Of a DNA stretch of 64,000 nucleotides, positions 1 to 9,098 are shown one piece after another. How positions within the stretch are numbered: position 1 is the first letter of the stretch; each line of letters begins with the position of its first letter. Source of the stretch: Shewanella acanthi (GTDB lineage Bacteria; Pseudomonadota; Gammaproteobacteria; Enterobacterales; Shewanellaceae); contig NZ_CP080413.1 of the NCBI RefSeq assembly GCF_019457475.1, forward strand, positions 1,550,001-1,614,000, written 5' to 3'. Both the position numbers and the translations under genes were made by a program. The notes below the pieces were generated by a model. It was not told the DNA's origin. It saw only the letters and a program-made list of their open reading frames with translations, and did no database searches.

Positions 1-73
1 ATCGGTAGACACAAGGGATTTAAAATCCCTCGCTGGTAACAGCGTGCCAGTTCAAGTCTGGCCTCGGGTACCA
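1..73 (+). tRNA. tRNA-Leu (anticodon UAA), 5' end cut off by window edge
   Basis: The 73 bases are the 3' part of a class II leucine tRNA. The anticodon stem is 14-18 with 26-30, the loop 19-25 is TTTAAAA and the anticodon TAA is at 21-23. A short variable arm follows (about 31-45), then a T-arm with stem GCCAG/CTGGC and loop TTCAAGT, and an encoded CCA ending at 73. By comparison with the 87-nt E. coli tRNA-Leu(UAA), which I recall, about 14 nt are missing at the left edge. The last 19 nt recur three more times downstream. Confidence 0.95.
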
Positions 74-91
74 TTATTCCATGTGAATAGT

Positions 92-124
92 AAAAAAGCC
101 TCGATTTTAGTCGGGGCTTTTTTA
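92..124 (+). terminator. Rho-independent terminator directly after tRNA-Leu
   Basis: An A-rich 5' arm AAAAAAGCCTCGA, loop TTTTAG and arm TCGGGGCTTTTTT form a hairpin with a U-tract, 18 nt after the tRNA CCA. It is the first of four related hairpins in the repeat array. The others lie at about 243-270 (3' arm degraded), 389-419 (one changed base in the 3' arm) and 538-567 (intact). Confidence 0.75.
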
Positions 125-537
125 TTTGTGCTGAAAAATTTACCTTACGGGATGGATTGAACTTGAGCTGTCACGCTGGGCGTGCCTCATGTATACAAGC
201 TAGAGTCTGGCCTCGGTACCATTTTCCATGTGAATAGTAAGAAAGCCTCGACATTAGTCGGTTTTTTTTTATTTGTGTTGAAAAATTTACCTTACGGGAT
301 GGATTGAACTTGAGCTGTCACGCTGGGCGTGCCTCATGTATACAAGCTTGAGTCTGGCCTCGGTACCATTATTCCATGTGAATAGTAAGAAAGCCTCGAC
401 ATTAGTCGGGGATTTTTTATTTGTGTTGAAAAATTTACCTTACGGGATGGATTGAACTTGAGCTGTCACGCTGGGCGTGCCTTATGTATACAAGCTTGAG
501 TCTGGCCTCGATACCATTATTCCATGTGAATAGTAAG

Positions 538-567
538 AAAGCCTCGACATTAGTCGGGGCTTTTTTA
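538..567 (+). terminator. Terminator of the last repeat copy
   Basis: AAGCCTCGAC, loop ATTA and GTCGGGGCTT form a 10-bp stem with one G-T pair, followed by TTTTATTT. This is the best-preserved copy of the array's hairpin and closes the repeat region. A transcript reading through the earlier, weaker copies would be expected to end here. Confidence 0.65.
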
Positions 568-609
568 TTTGTGTTTTCAGCGAAAAACTCCAAGCGATTC
601 ATTCTCCCG

Positions 610-641
610 TAAAAAAGCCCCGATAGTTATCGAGGCTCTTG
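610..641 (-). terminator. Terminator of the HU-family gene
   Basis: Read on the minus strand, AAGAGCCTCGATAACTATCGGGGC folds into a stem and is followed by TTTTTT. It sits about 28 bp after the stop codon of the HU-type gene. Its stem resembles the hairpins of the repeat array, in the opposite orientation. Confidence 0.7.
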
Positions 642-668
642 TTCGAACAACCACTTCAGTCAATCAGC

Positions 669-947
669 TTATTCACCATTCACGGCTTGTTTAAATGCCG
701 TCGCCGCTTTAAAGCTTGGCTGGTTGTAGCCATCGATTTCTAATGTTTCACCGGTTTGGGGATTGCGACCGGTTTTAGGTAAATGGTATCTCAGCTCAAA
801 GGTGCCAAATTGGGGAATAAATACCTTTTCACCTTCACTTAGTGCAATGTGGATCTGCCGTAAAATCTCATCGAGCGCCAGTTTAGTACTTGCCTTCGAC
901 TGATTGAGTGAGCTGGCCATATGTTGAATGAGTTGTGCTTTGTTCAT
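669..947 (-). CDS. HU/IHF family nucleoid DNA-binding protein
   Basis: A 92-aa histone-like protein, the usual HU length. The N-terminal half is the helical dimerisation part. The FGTF turn is at 47-50 and the DNA-binding arm has GRNPQTGE at 60-67, where Pro63 is the conserved intercalating proline of the family. Members bind DNA with little sequence specificity as dimers and bend it. The arm core GRNP is intact but the preceding GFGTF is QFGTF. I cannot tell HU-alpha, HU-beta or a divergent paralogue apart from this alone. It is a single-gene unit with its own terminator at 610-641. A TACCTCC-type ribosome binding site (AGGAGG on the minus strand) precedes the ATG. Confidence 0.9.
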   Translation of the reverse strand: MNKAQLIQHMASSLNQSKASTKLALDEILRQIHIALSEGEKVFIPQFGTFELRYHLPKTGRNPQTGETLEIDGYNQPSFKAATAFKQAVNGE

Positions 948-1164
948 TGATACCTCCTAATTCAACAACATGCGCGAATCGCGCAAAGGGGCTTTATAAC
1001 AAGCTGAGCTAAGGATTGAAAGGTGATAAGTTCGATAGGCGTTTAACTGCTGCTTTATTGATAACTAATGCTGGAAATAGGTTAAGTGACAGCCATTGAT
1101 TCTACCTGAATATTAATTAGTCTGAGTAGCTTAAATTTTTTAAGCTAATTGTTTATTGCGAATC

Positions 1165-1197
1165 GAAAAAATTAAGGCGCCAATTGGGCGCCTTAAT
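1165..1197 (-). terminator. Terminator after the ABC transporter pair
   Basis: On the minus strand ATTAAGGCGCCC and GGCGCCTTAAT form a stem of about 11 bp around AATT, followed by TTTTTTCG. It lies 15 bp downstream of the ATPase gene stop codon. Confidence 0.75.
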
Positions 1198-1211
1198 GTT
1201 AGTGGTTAAGC

Positions 1212-2117
1212 TTACGAGAACAGGGTTTCTTCTAAGGTTCTTCCCTTTAGCAGCATCTTATATTGCCATTGATGTTCGTGAAGCAGTTCGAGCAACGCCG
1301 TTTCAAACTGATAGGGCGCAAGGCTCGGTTGCAGCTGAATGATGAAGACCTGAGACTGGTTCGAGCTTACATTCAACACCGCTGGCATGGCTGATAATGC
1401 TTGTTTAAGGGCGATTTCATCGCAGTGCGACATGGTCAAGGTGAGATATTCGCTATCGTAGTTGCTTTCTCGCAGCGAAATTGCCTGATTGAGCTCACCC
1501 TTATCTAAGTAGATCACCTGATCGCAGAGTTTTTCGAGCTCATCCAAATTATGGGAGCTGATCATAAAGGTGGTGCTGTTAGACAAGCTTTTCACCAAAT
1601 CGCGGACTTTTTTCGCGTTCGCGGGATCAAGCCCCGCGGTTGGCTCATCGAGCAGAATCAGTTTGGGTGAACCAATTAAGGTTTGAGCAATAGCGACGCG
1701 TTTACCCATTCCGTGACTAAGCTGATTCGGTTTTTGCTGAGCAATATCACTTAAGCCCACTAATGCAAGTACCCGCATCGCTTCCATTTGCGCGGCTTTG
1801 TTGTCCATGCCCTGCAGGCGGGCAAAGTAGCTCAGTTGCTGCACTATGCTGATGTTCGGATCAAGCTGTGCATCTTGTGGGAGGGCGGCGATGTTACCGA
1901 GAAGTTTGGGGCTACTTGGCGCCTCTCCCATGATGGTGATTGAGCCAGTGCTTGGCTTGAGGTAACCGCAGAGCAGGCTAAAAAGCGTCGTTTTACCCGC
2001 GCCATTTGGGCCAACGAGAGCGATAGGTGCCCCAGCTTCGAGGGTGAGATTAATGTTATTAAGCGCCTGCTTAGTGCCAAATTGCTTCGACAACCCCTGA
2101 CATTGAATAAGACTCAT
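1212..2117 (-). CDS. ABC transporter ATP-binding protein
   Basis: A 301-aa ATPase of the ABC-2 (drug/polysaccharide export, CcmA-like) type. Walker A is GPNGAGKTT at 36-44, the signature is LSHGMGKR at 133-140 (a variant of LSGGQ), and Walker B LILLDEP is at 153-159 followed by TAGLDP. A C-terminal extension of about 80 aa is typical for this subfamily. Its stop overlaps the start of the permease gene: the permease ATG is at 2944 upstream, and the ATPase start at 2117 overlaps the permease end at 2114 by 4 bp. The two are therefore one translationally coupled operon, permease first. The substrate cannot be read from the sequence. Confidence 0.9.
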   Translation of the reverse strand: MSLIQCQGLSKQFGTKQALNNINLTLEAGAPIALVGPNGAGKTTLFSLLCGYLKPSTGSITIMGEAPSSPKLLGNIAALPQDAQLDPNISIVQQLSYFARLQGMDNKAAQMEAMRVLALVGLSDIAQQKPNQLSHGMGKRVAIAQTLIGSPKLILLDEPTAGLDPANAKKVRDLVKSLSNSTTFMISSHNLDELEKLCDQVIYLDKGELNQAISLRESNYDSEYLTLTMSHCDEIALKQALSAMPAVLNVSSNQSQVFIIQLQPSLAPYQFETALLELLHEHQWQYKMLLKGRTLEETLFS

Positions 2118-2944
2118 AGTTGACTCCTTTGCAGGTAAACGCGGCCAAGTAGGAGTGCGACTGCGGCTTGGATTAATGGGATTGGCGCGAAGCTAAAACT
2201 CGCTGCGGCGGTGTTATTTAACATTTGCGAGAGCTGCGAGCCCGGCATCAGCCAATCAAACACTGTATTTAAGAGTGACTGTTCGCCGATAAAGAGCTGC
2301 ACGAAGGAAAGTACAGTCCACAGAATGGTTGCCCAGATCATGGCTTGCCTTGCGCTGCGGGCACATAGGGACAATACGGCCATCACGGCGGTGAAGGGTA
2401 AAATCACAATCAGCAAATTAAGGCCTACCATCACTCCGGAGTTGATGGCGGGGAGCACAAGCGCAGCGTCGCGGCTCATCGCAAGCACTATGGCTGCGAG
2501 AATAGTTAATAAAATCAGAATACTTTGCAGCAAGATTTGACCTAGAAAGCGGCCGAGCAATAGGCTGTCACGACTGGTTCTAAAGGTGAAAAACCGCAGT
2601 GTGCCGCGGGTTTTATCCGAGGCAAATTGATCGGCCGAAATCATAATGCTGAACATCGGGAACAGATACAGGGCGAAACACCAGAAAATGGCCATCTCAG
2701 CCACCGGCCATTCAAACAATTTATTTAATGCCTGACTGCCAAGGACACTGTCGATAAAGTCCTTAAAGTTGGGCTGCACGAGCAAATTGGTTGCGCCTTT
2801 AATCGGGTAGAGCAAAATCATCCCCCAGACGAGGGCGAAGGCGATAAGCGCTACGATACCGCGGCGGTTAAAGAGAAATTTTTGGCATTCAAAGACAGCG
2901 ATGATAAGCGTGTTCCTGAATGTATTGGATTGGATGGCAGTCAT
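2114..2944 (-). CDS. ABC-2 type transporter permease
   Basis: A 276-aa inner-membrane protein with about six hydrophobic segments. The first is near residues 30-50, and several follow between about 85 and 270. The segment ADQFASDKTRGTLRFF around 104-119 is the cytoplasmic motif seen in ABC-2 permeases just after the second helix. It is the partner of the ATPase encoded immediately downstream with a 4-bp overlap. Together they would form an ATP-driven exporter, but no substrate can be assigned. Confidence is high for the class and low for any specific role. Confidence 0.85.
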   Translation of the reverse strand: MTAIQSNTFRNTLIIAVFECQKFLFNRRGIVALIAFALVWGMILLYPIKGATNLLVQPNFKDFIDSVLGSQALNKLFEWPVAEMAIFWCFALYLFPMFSIMISADQFASDKTRGTLRFFTFRTSRDSLLLGRFLGQILLQSILILLTILAAIVLAMSRDAALVLPAINSGVMVGLNLLIVILPFTAVMAVLSLCARSARQAMIWATILWTVLSFVQLFIGEQSLLNTVFDWLMPGSQLSQMLNNTAAASFSFAPIPLIQAAVALLLGRVYLQRSQL

Positions 2945-2984
2945 ACGCTGTCTCTATAATATTTTTATGTCAGTGAAAGAATGC

Positions 2985-3653
2985 TTAACCCAAAGAGGCG
3001 ATAAGGTGTTCGAGTTTTTCCTTAAGCTCGGCAACTTCGCGCTCAAGTTCGCTGACTCTGCTGGCGAGTTCAGTTTCAACTTCACTCACATGGTGAGAAT
3101 GACTGGTCGATGAATCTGAGGCTTGCTCACTCGAGCCAAGGTGTTGTGCAGCGCCTTCTGAGAATAATTCCACGTAGCGACACTCTCTTTTACCCGGCTC
3201 CCGCGGTAATTGCTTGAGGATAGGCTTGTCACGTGCGAGCAGCTCTTTAATGCAGGCCTCAACTTCGAGCACATCTTTAAATTCGTGTAAGCGATTACTG
3301 CGGGTACGTAATTCCCCAGGGGTTTGTGGGCCACGAAGGAGCAGCAAACAGATAATGGCGAAGGCGGGGCTTGAGAGTTGTAACTCGCTAAATTCAGTGT
3401 TGCAGAAGCGGTGCTTGTATTTCACCACGCGGCTGCCAAATCCGGACTGCTCGCTAATAAGACGCTTTTTATTGAGGGAATCGAGGGCATCTTGAACCTC
3501 GGACTCGGTTAAATCTAATACGGGATCGCGACTGGTTTTTTGGTTACAGGCAAGGGTTAGAGAATTAAGGGAAAGCGGGTACTGCTCTGGCGTGGTGACT
3601 TCTTTTTCGAGTAGACAACCAATGACTCTGGCTTCGTGTAACGTGAGTTCCAT
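2985..3653 (-). CDS. yceH: YceH family protein (DUF480)
   Basis: A 222-aa cytosolic protein. The N-terminus, with [16 protein letters not shown] and [11 protein letters not shown], is characteristic of DUF480 proteins, which contain two winged-helix-like domains. The last 35 residues, rich in E, L and V heptads, look like a coiled coil. The biochemical role of the family is not established. It is transcribed in the same direction as the ABC genes but starts 40 bp upstream of the permease end of that operon, so it may or may not be co-transcribed. No terminator is evident between them. Confidence 0.85.
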   Translation of the reverse strand: MELTLHEARVIGCLLEKEVTTPEQYPLSLNSLTLACNQKTSRDPVLDLTESEVQDALDSLNKKRLISEQSGFGSRVVKYKHRFCNTEFSELQLSSPAFAIICLLLLRGPQTPGELRTRSNRLHEFKDVLEVEACIKELLARDKPILKQLPREPGKRECRYVELFSEGAAQHLGSSEQASDSSTSHSHHVSEVETELASRVSELEREVAELKEKLEHLIASLG

Positions 3654-3785
3654 ATAAGCTCCAAAGAAAAAAGCATGGCTTTGTTTATAACAGAGCCATG
3701 CTTAATATCCTAGCGCTTGTCTGGCAAACTCTTGATAACAGGGGCTAGTTGTACAATTAAACCACTAACACCCACATAAGATTGA

Positions 3786-4628
3786 TTATTCAGCCTTATT
3801 TGTTAAGCGCAGACCGTCATCATCGATACTCAGTTCACCGGCTTTGAATAGGCCACCGATGCTCTTTTTAAAGGCTTTTTTACTCATGCCTAGCTGCTCG
3901 TAAATCACTTCGGCATCGGTTTTATCAGTCAATGGTAAAAAGCCGCCGGCATGTTTGAGTTTGCTTAAAATGATATGCGCGTGCTTGTCGAGTTCCTGCT
4001 TGCTGCCTTGTTGCAGCACTAAATCGATTTTACCGTCGCGGCGCACCTGCTTGATAAAGCCCTTAAGGCGCTGGCCGAAACGCAGCTTTTGGAACACTTC
4101 GTTTTGATAAATCACGCCCCAATGGGCATGGTTAATGATGGCTTTGTAACCTAAATCTGTGGTGCCGCCGATAAATAAATCCACCTGCTGACCGACTTGA
4201 TAGTTTGCCGGGGTTTTGTCGAGGAATTTATCGATTTTTGAGGAAGCCACAATGCGCTCATCGGCGCGGTTAGTGTGGACATACACTAAGTAAGAGCGGC
4301 CTTCTTCAATGGGTTTATGCTGCTCGCCGAAGGGCAGCAGCAGGTCTTTGTCTAAACCCCAGTCGAGGAAGGCGCCGTAATTGCCGGTAGAAACGGCTTT
4401 TAAATAGGCAAATTCACCGACCTGGGCAAAGGGTTTACGGGTAGTGGCAATCACAATATCTTCAGAGTCTAGGTACAGGAAAACGTCGAGCCAGTCACCG
4501 ACCTGACAATCCTTAGGGGCGACTTTATTTGGCAGCAATACTTGGCCAAAATCGTGGGCATTTAAATAGACGCCGAAGCTGACTTGTTTGACGACTTCGA
4601 GTTTACAGGTTTTACCTAGTTGTACCAT
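3786..4628 (-). CDS. CvfB/YitL-like S1 RNA-binding protein
   Basis: A protein of 280 aa from the ATG at 4628. A longer frame begins at 4688, but the family starts with MVQLGKTCKLEV, so I chose the inner Met. S1-like beta-barrel segments are visible: VSFGVYLN, STGNYGAFLDWGLDKDLLLP and AHWGVIYQN. A C-terminal winged helix ends with MSKKAFKKSIGGLFKAG. This is the architecture of CvfB/YitL, RNA-binding proteins linked to virulence-gene expression in Gram-positive bacteria; their role in Proteobacteria is unclear. The gene stands alone, with the speA leader region upstream on the other strand. Confidence 0.85.
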   Translation of the reverse strand: MVQLGKTCKLEVVKQVSFGVYLNAHDFGQVLLPNKVAPKDCQVGDWLDVFLYLDSEDIVIATTRKPFAQVGEFAYLKAVSTGNYGAFLDWGLDKDLLLPFGEQHKPIEEGRSYLVYVHTNRADERIVASSKIDKFLDKTPANYQVGQQVDLFIGGTTDLGYKAIINHAHWGVIYQNEVFQKLRFGQRLKGFIKQVRRDGKIDLVLQQGSKQELDKHAHIILSKLKHAGGFLPLTDKTDAEVIYEQLGMSKKAFKKSIGGLFKAGELSIDDDGLRLTNKAE

Positions 4629-4970
4629 GGAGCTCTCTGTATATAGATGTAATTCGGCGCTGATTATAACTGCTTTACAACCAAACATCAGCTTTATTAC
4701 CCCGTTGATTTATCCCTCGGCTAAAAGCGAGAAGGGCTCAGTGGCGAGCTGTAAACTGTCATTGAGGGTTTCCATTTGAGGTTGAAACCTGACTTGTTGA
4801 GAAAATGTGCTCGATTTAGGGTACGTAACTATTAAAAAATATTGAACATTAAGATGTGCTTAAGTTTTTTAACGTGTTGATTATTAATGGGTAGCGTGCT
4901 TTTTTTGTAGTCGTTATGTTGTTCCGGCGTGTGTTATTTTTTAATGAAAAATATTAAATGTGATTCATGC

Positions 4971-4999
4971 TTGCATTCTGTGACATTGCGCGGTTTAAT
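4971..4999 (+). promoter_or_regulatory. Candidate sigma-70 promoter far upstream of speA
   Basis: TTGCAT at 4971-4976 and TTTAAT at 4994-4999 are separated by 17 bp, a fair match to the -35 and -10 consensus. Initiation near 5006 would give a leader of about 810 nt before speA, or a ~100-nt RNA if transcription ends at 5102. This is pattern matching only. Confidence 0.3.
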
Positions 5000-5004
5000 T
5001 GCGC

Positions 5005-5102
5005 CGTTTTAACGAGCCAACTCGTTTAAATACGACAACTAATCCGTGAGAAGAACAGGTTTAAGGTGTAAAAAGCATTCACCTTTAAAACCAATATTTT
5101 TT
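5005..5102 (+). ncRNA. Candidate short terminated RNA or attenuator ahead of speA
   Basis: Two hairpins lie just downstream of the candidate promoter. AACGAG-CCAA-CTCGTT is at 5011-5026. A longer imperfect one has arms 5058-5068 (GGTTTAAGGTG) and 5080-5092 (CACCTTTAAAACC) and is followed by AATATTTTTT, which looks like an intrinsic terminator. The segment could be a small RNA of about 100 nt or the attenuator of the speA transcript. I recognise no known RNA family. Confidence 0.3.
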
Positions 5103-5375
5103 GTTGTTATATGGGGTTAAGAGGTTTTTTTTAGCTAATGCACAAGCACCCATTTTTTGCTCTTTGCCTGAAGGCGTCACAGTGCCTTCGTTCACTCGTC
5201 CTTCCTTATGACGATACAGGCCTTAAGCACCTCACGTTAATTCGTATCAATTCTGGCCGTGAAGAAGCCAATAGTCCCCACGTAAACCTTCCTTGCCTGT
5301 GATTAAGTCAAGCGTGCGTTTAGCCGCCACTTAATCCGTAATGTTGTTCCTTTAGTGTTATCTGTAATCGGCCGC

Positions 5376-5743
5376 CCTCTTTAGCTAACAAGAGGCAGCA
5401 CCTTAATAAGACCGGCGTTTTCGCGATAGCTTATTGGGGCGTCATGTGCCATCCACAGTTTGAGTTTGGGTGTTTTTTAACCTCCAATCGAGCTATGGTT
5501 AACGCCACTATGCAAAAAGCATAGGGTGAAAAAACACAGGGCGATAAGGAAAAGTGTTTTTCCTTTTCGTCTTGAACAACGCTTCTAGGCTATGTTTCTA
5601 AGCACTGTTCTTAAGAATGTTTCTTAGCAATGTCTTTGAGCGCGAACGAAATCCGTAATATCGCACCTCTATCTAGAGAAGCGATATTACATCACAGGCG
5701 TGAATTCACCTCTGTGAATGTCAGGTAAAGATAACTTTACCTG
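5376..5743 (+). promoter_or_regulatory. Structured speA upstream leader with serial hairpins
   Basis: Several self-complementary elements occur in series before speA. They are 5376-5395 (CCTCTT/AAGAGG), an outer stem GTGTTTTTT 5470-5478 with AAAAAACAC 5529-5537 enclosing CTATGC/GCATAG at 5508-5524, and 5546-5565 (8 bp). Then come 5655-5690 (10-bp GTAATATCGC/GCGATATTAC extended by CTCT/AGAG), 5704-5719 (ATTCAC/GTGAAT) and 5722-5743 (9-bp CAGGTAAAG/CTTTACCTG). The rest of the 4629-5815 gap holds the candidate promoter and RNA at 4971-5102. I cannot assign this to a described riboswitch; regulation of speA through it is inference. Confidence 0.4.
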
Positions 5744-5809
5744 GATTTGTCGAACGGGCGGTAGGGTATGATACTCACCGTTTATCCCATTTTTTTATTG
5801 ACGGGCTAA

Positions 5810-7729
<1,920 letters not shown>

Positions 7730-7770
7730 TTATTCTCTTAATTAATAAGGGATTAAGGTAGTCAATCTGA

Positions 7771-7806
7771 AAAATCAGCCAAGGGAAACCTAGGCTGATT
7801 TTTTGT
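7771..7806 (+). terminator. Terminator of speA
   Basis: AAAATCAGCC, a 12-nt loop region and GGCTGATTTTTTG form a stem with a U-tract, about 40 bp after the speA stop. It separates speA transcriptionally from the decarboxylase gene that follows. Confidence 0.75.
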
Positions 7807-7861
7807 TTTTAGGGTCTTATTTAACCGCCAAGTTGATTTTTGATCCCCTAGTTTTACTGTT

Positions 7862-7888
7862 TTGCACCCTAGGATTGCAGTGTACAAT
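7862..7888 (+). promoter_or_regulatory. Candidate promoter of the AdoMet decarboxylase gene
   Basis: TTGCAC at 7862-7867 and TACAAT at 7883-7888 are spaced by 15 bp (16 if TTTGCA is used as the -35). The -10 overlaps a perfect inverted repeat GGATTG/CAATCC at 7872-7890, which could be an operator. The spacing is shorter than ideal, so confidence is low. Confidence 0.3.
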
Positions 7889-7956
7889 CCTTTGTCTAGG
7901 TATCTTGTGATGCTGCATTGAAAGAATTAGGTATCAAAAGGAATTAGGAGCAGGAT

Positions 7957-8895
7957 TTGCTGTTTTTCGAAGGCGCCGAGAAAAAACTGGAACTGCAGCT
8001 TAAATCGGCGGCTGCAAGTTTGCGTCAATTACCTCAACCCTTCTGGGCTGAATTTGTGGCGTGTGCCAATGCCGAAATCCTATCCCATATCCACAACGAT
8101 TTTTGCGATGCCTATCTCTTAAGTGAATCAAGCCTCTTTGTCTGGGACGACAGACTGCTACTCCTTACCTGCGGCAAAAGTACCTTAGTCACAGCGGCAA
8201 CTTGGGTAATTGAAAATTTGGCTGTCGATGATATTGCAAGCCTTAGGTATCAACGCAAAAATGAATATCAAGCCCAGCTGCAGGCGAGCACATTTGCCGA
8301 CGATATTAGTCAGCTACGCCACTATTTACCGGGATTGGCCTACAGACTAGGCCACTTAGATTTACACCATCACTATTTCTTCTTTGCAGAACACGCAAAA
8401 GTAAGCAGTGACAGCCGCTTCGAGCTGTTGATGTACCATATTCGAGGCGAACTGGCCGATTACTTAAACACAGCGGTGCAGACTGAAGAAGGCGTACTTA
8501 AACGACTTCAATTCGATGGGTTATTGAATGACTTTCAATTCGATAGCCATTGTTTTAGCCCTTTCGGGTTTTCCCTTAATGGCATTAGAGGTGAGGATTA
8601 CCTCAGCTTGCATATTACCCCGCAGGGTAAACATCAGGATAATTGCTCCTATGTGAGCTTTGAAACCAATTTAAACAGTCAATCCTTGCTCAATGCACTC
8701 TTAGGCCATCTTTTAGGATTATTTTCACCATCAGGCTGGGATGTGATTGAGTTAAATCTGCCATCCTTGACTATCAATCAACCTCAATATTCCTGTTTAA
8801 GCCAAAGTAAATTGACGACCGTGTTAGGTACAATTATTGGATTTCGCCAATTCCAGCAGTGTGACACCGAAACCTTAATTCCGCAGTTGCTTTAA
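7957..8895 (+). CDS. S-adenosylmethionine decarboxylase proenzyme, eukaryotic type
   Basis: A 312-aa protein that resembles eukaryotic AMD1 over its length rather than the short bacterial SpeD. FFEGAEK is at 3-9. LSESSLFV at 55-62 carries the self-cleavage site, predicted between E57 and S58, so that S58 becomes the pyruvoyl group. LTCGKS at 70-75 carries the catalytic C72. FGFSLNG at 203-209 has S206 and LHITP at 218-222 has H219, both used in processing, and YVSFETNL follows at 232-239. The enzyme makes decarboxylated AdoMet for spermidine synthesis. The start is TTG with AGGAG 7 nt upstream. By my manual alignment the human putrescine-binding Asp174 is replaced by Arg163, suggesting no putrescine activation. 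It lies just downstream of speA but behind a terminator. Confidence 0.9.
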   Translation: MLFFEGAEKKLELQLKSAAASLRQLPQPFWAEFVACANAEILSHIHNDFCDAYLLSESSLFVWDDRLLLLTCGKSTLVTAATWVIENLAVDDIASLRYQRKNEYQAQLQASTFADDISQLRHYLPGLAYRLGHLDLHHHYFFFAEHAKVSSDSRFELLMYHIRGELADYLNTAVQTEEGVLKRLQFDGLLNDFQFDSHCFSPFGFSLNGIRGEDYLSLHITPQGKHQDNCSYVSFETNLNSQSLLNALLGHLLGLFSPSGWDVIELNLPSLTINQPQYSCLSQSKLTTVLGTIIGFRQFQQCDTETLIPQLL

Positions 8896-9098
8896 ACGTG
8901 CTTTTTCATTCGTTTATCTTGGTGGCAAGCCCCTTAGGTCATCATCAGGCTTTTTATGCTCAAGAGAGAGCGAAAGGGCGCTAAGCCCCTCAAAGTTATG
9001 GTAAACTTAAGTCAGAATACAGCGAGCCCCCAAGCCATCATATCCAAACCATTAGGCTTTAAAAGTGGGGTTTACAGGTGCCCCGATAAGGAATCCCT

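Larger units (their letters stand above)
55..574 (+). repeat. Tandem array of ~148-bp repeats carrying the 3' end of tRNA-Leu
   Basis: The last 19 nt of the tRNA (AGTCTGGCCTCGGGTACCA, 55-73) recur as 18-nt versions at 204-221, 351-368 and 499-516. The spacings are 149, 147 and 148 bp. Each copy is followed by the same ATTATTCCATGTGAATAGTAA-like flank (shortened in copy 2) and a terminator-type hairpin. A shared spacer at about 125-200, 272-347 and 420-495 contains a small perfect hairpin, CACGC-TGG-GCGTG. The array thus has four copies of tRNA end plus terminator and three copies of spacer. The layout matches what is known for E. coli tyrT, where repeats of about 178 bp each contain the last 19 bp of tRNA-Tyr. 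Function here is unknown. Confidence 0.9.

Noticed and set aside
336..455. 39-codon frame starting inside a repeat copy (and a related one from 483)
   Set aside because: No ribosome binding site; the copy-2 version has an early TAG and the repeat length is not a steady multiple of three. Coding is unlikely, though E. coli tyrT repeats do encode a small peptide.
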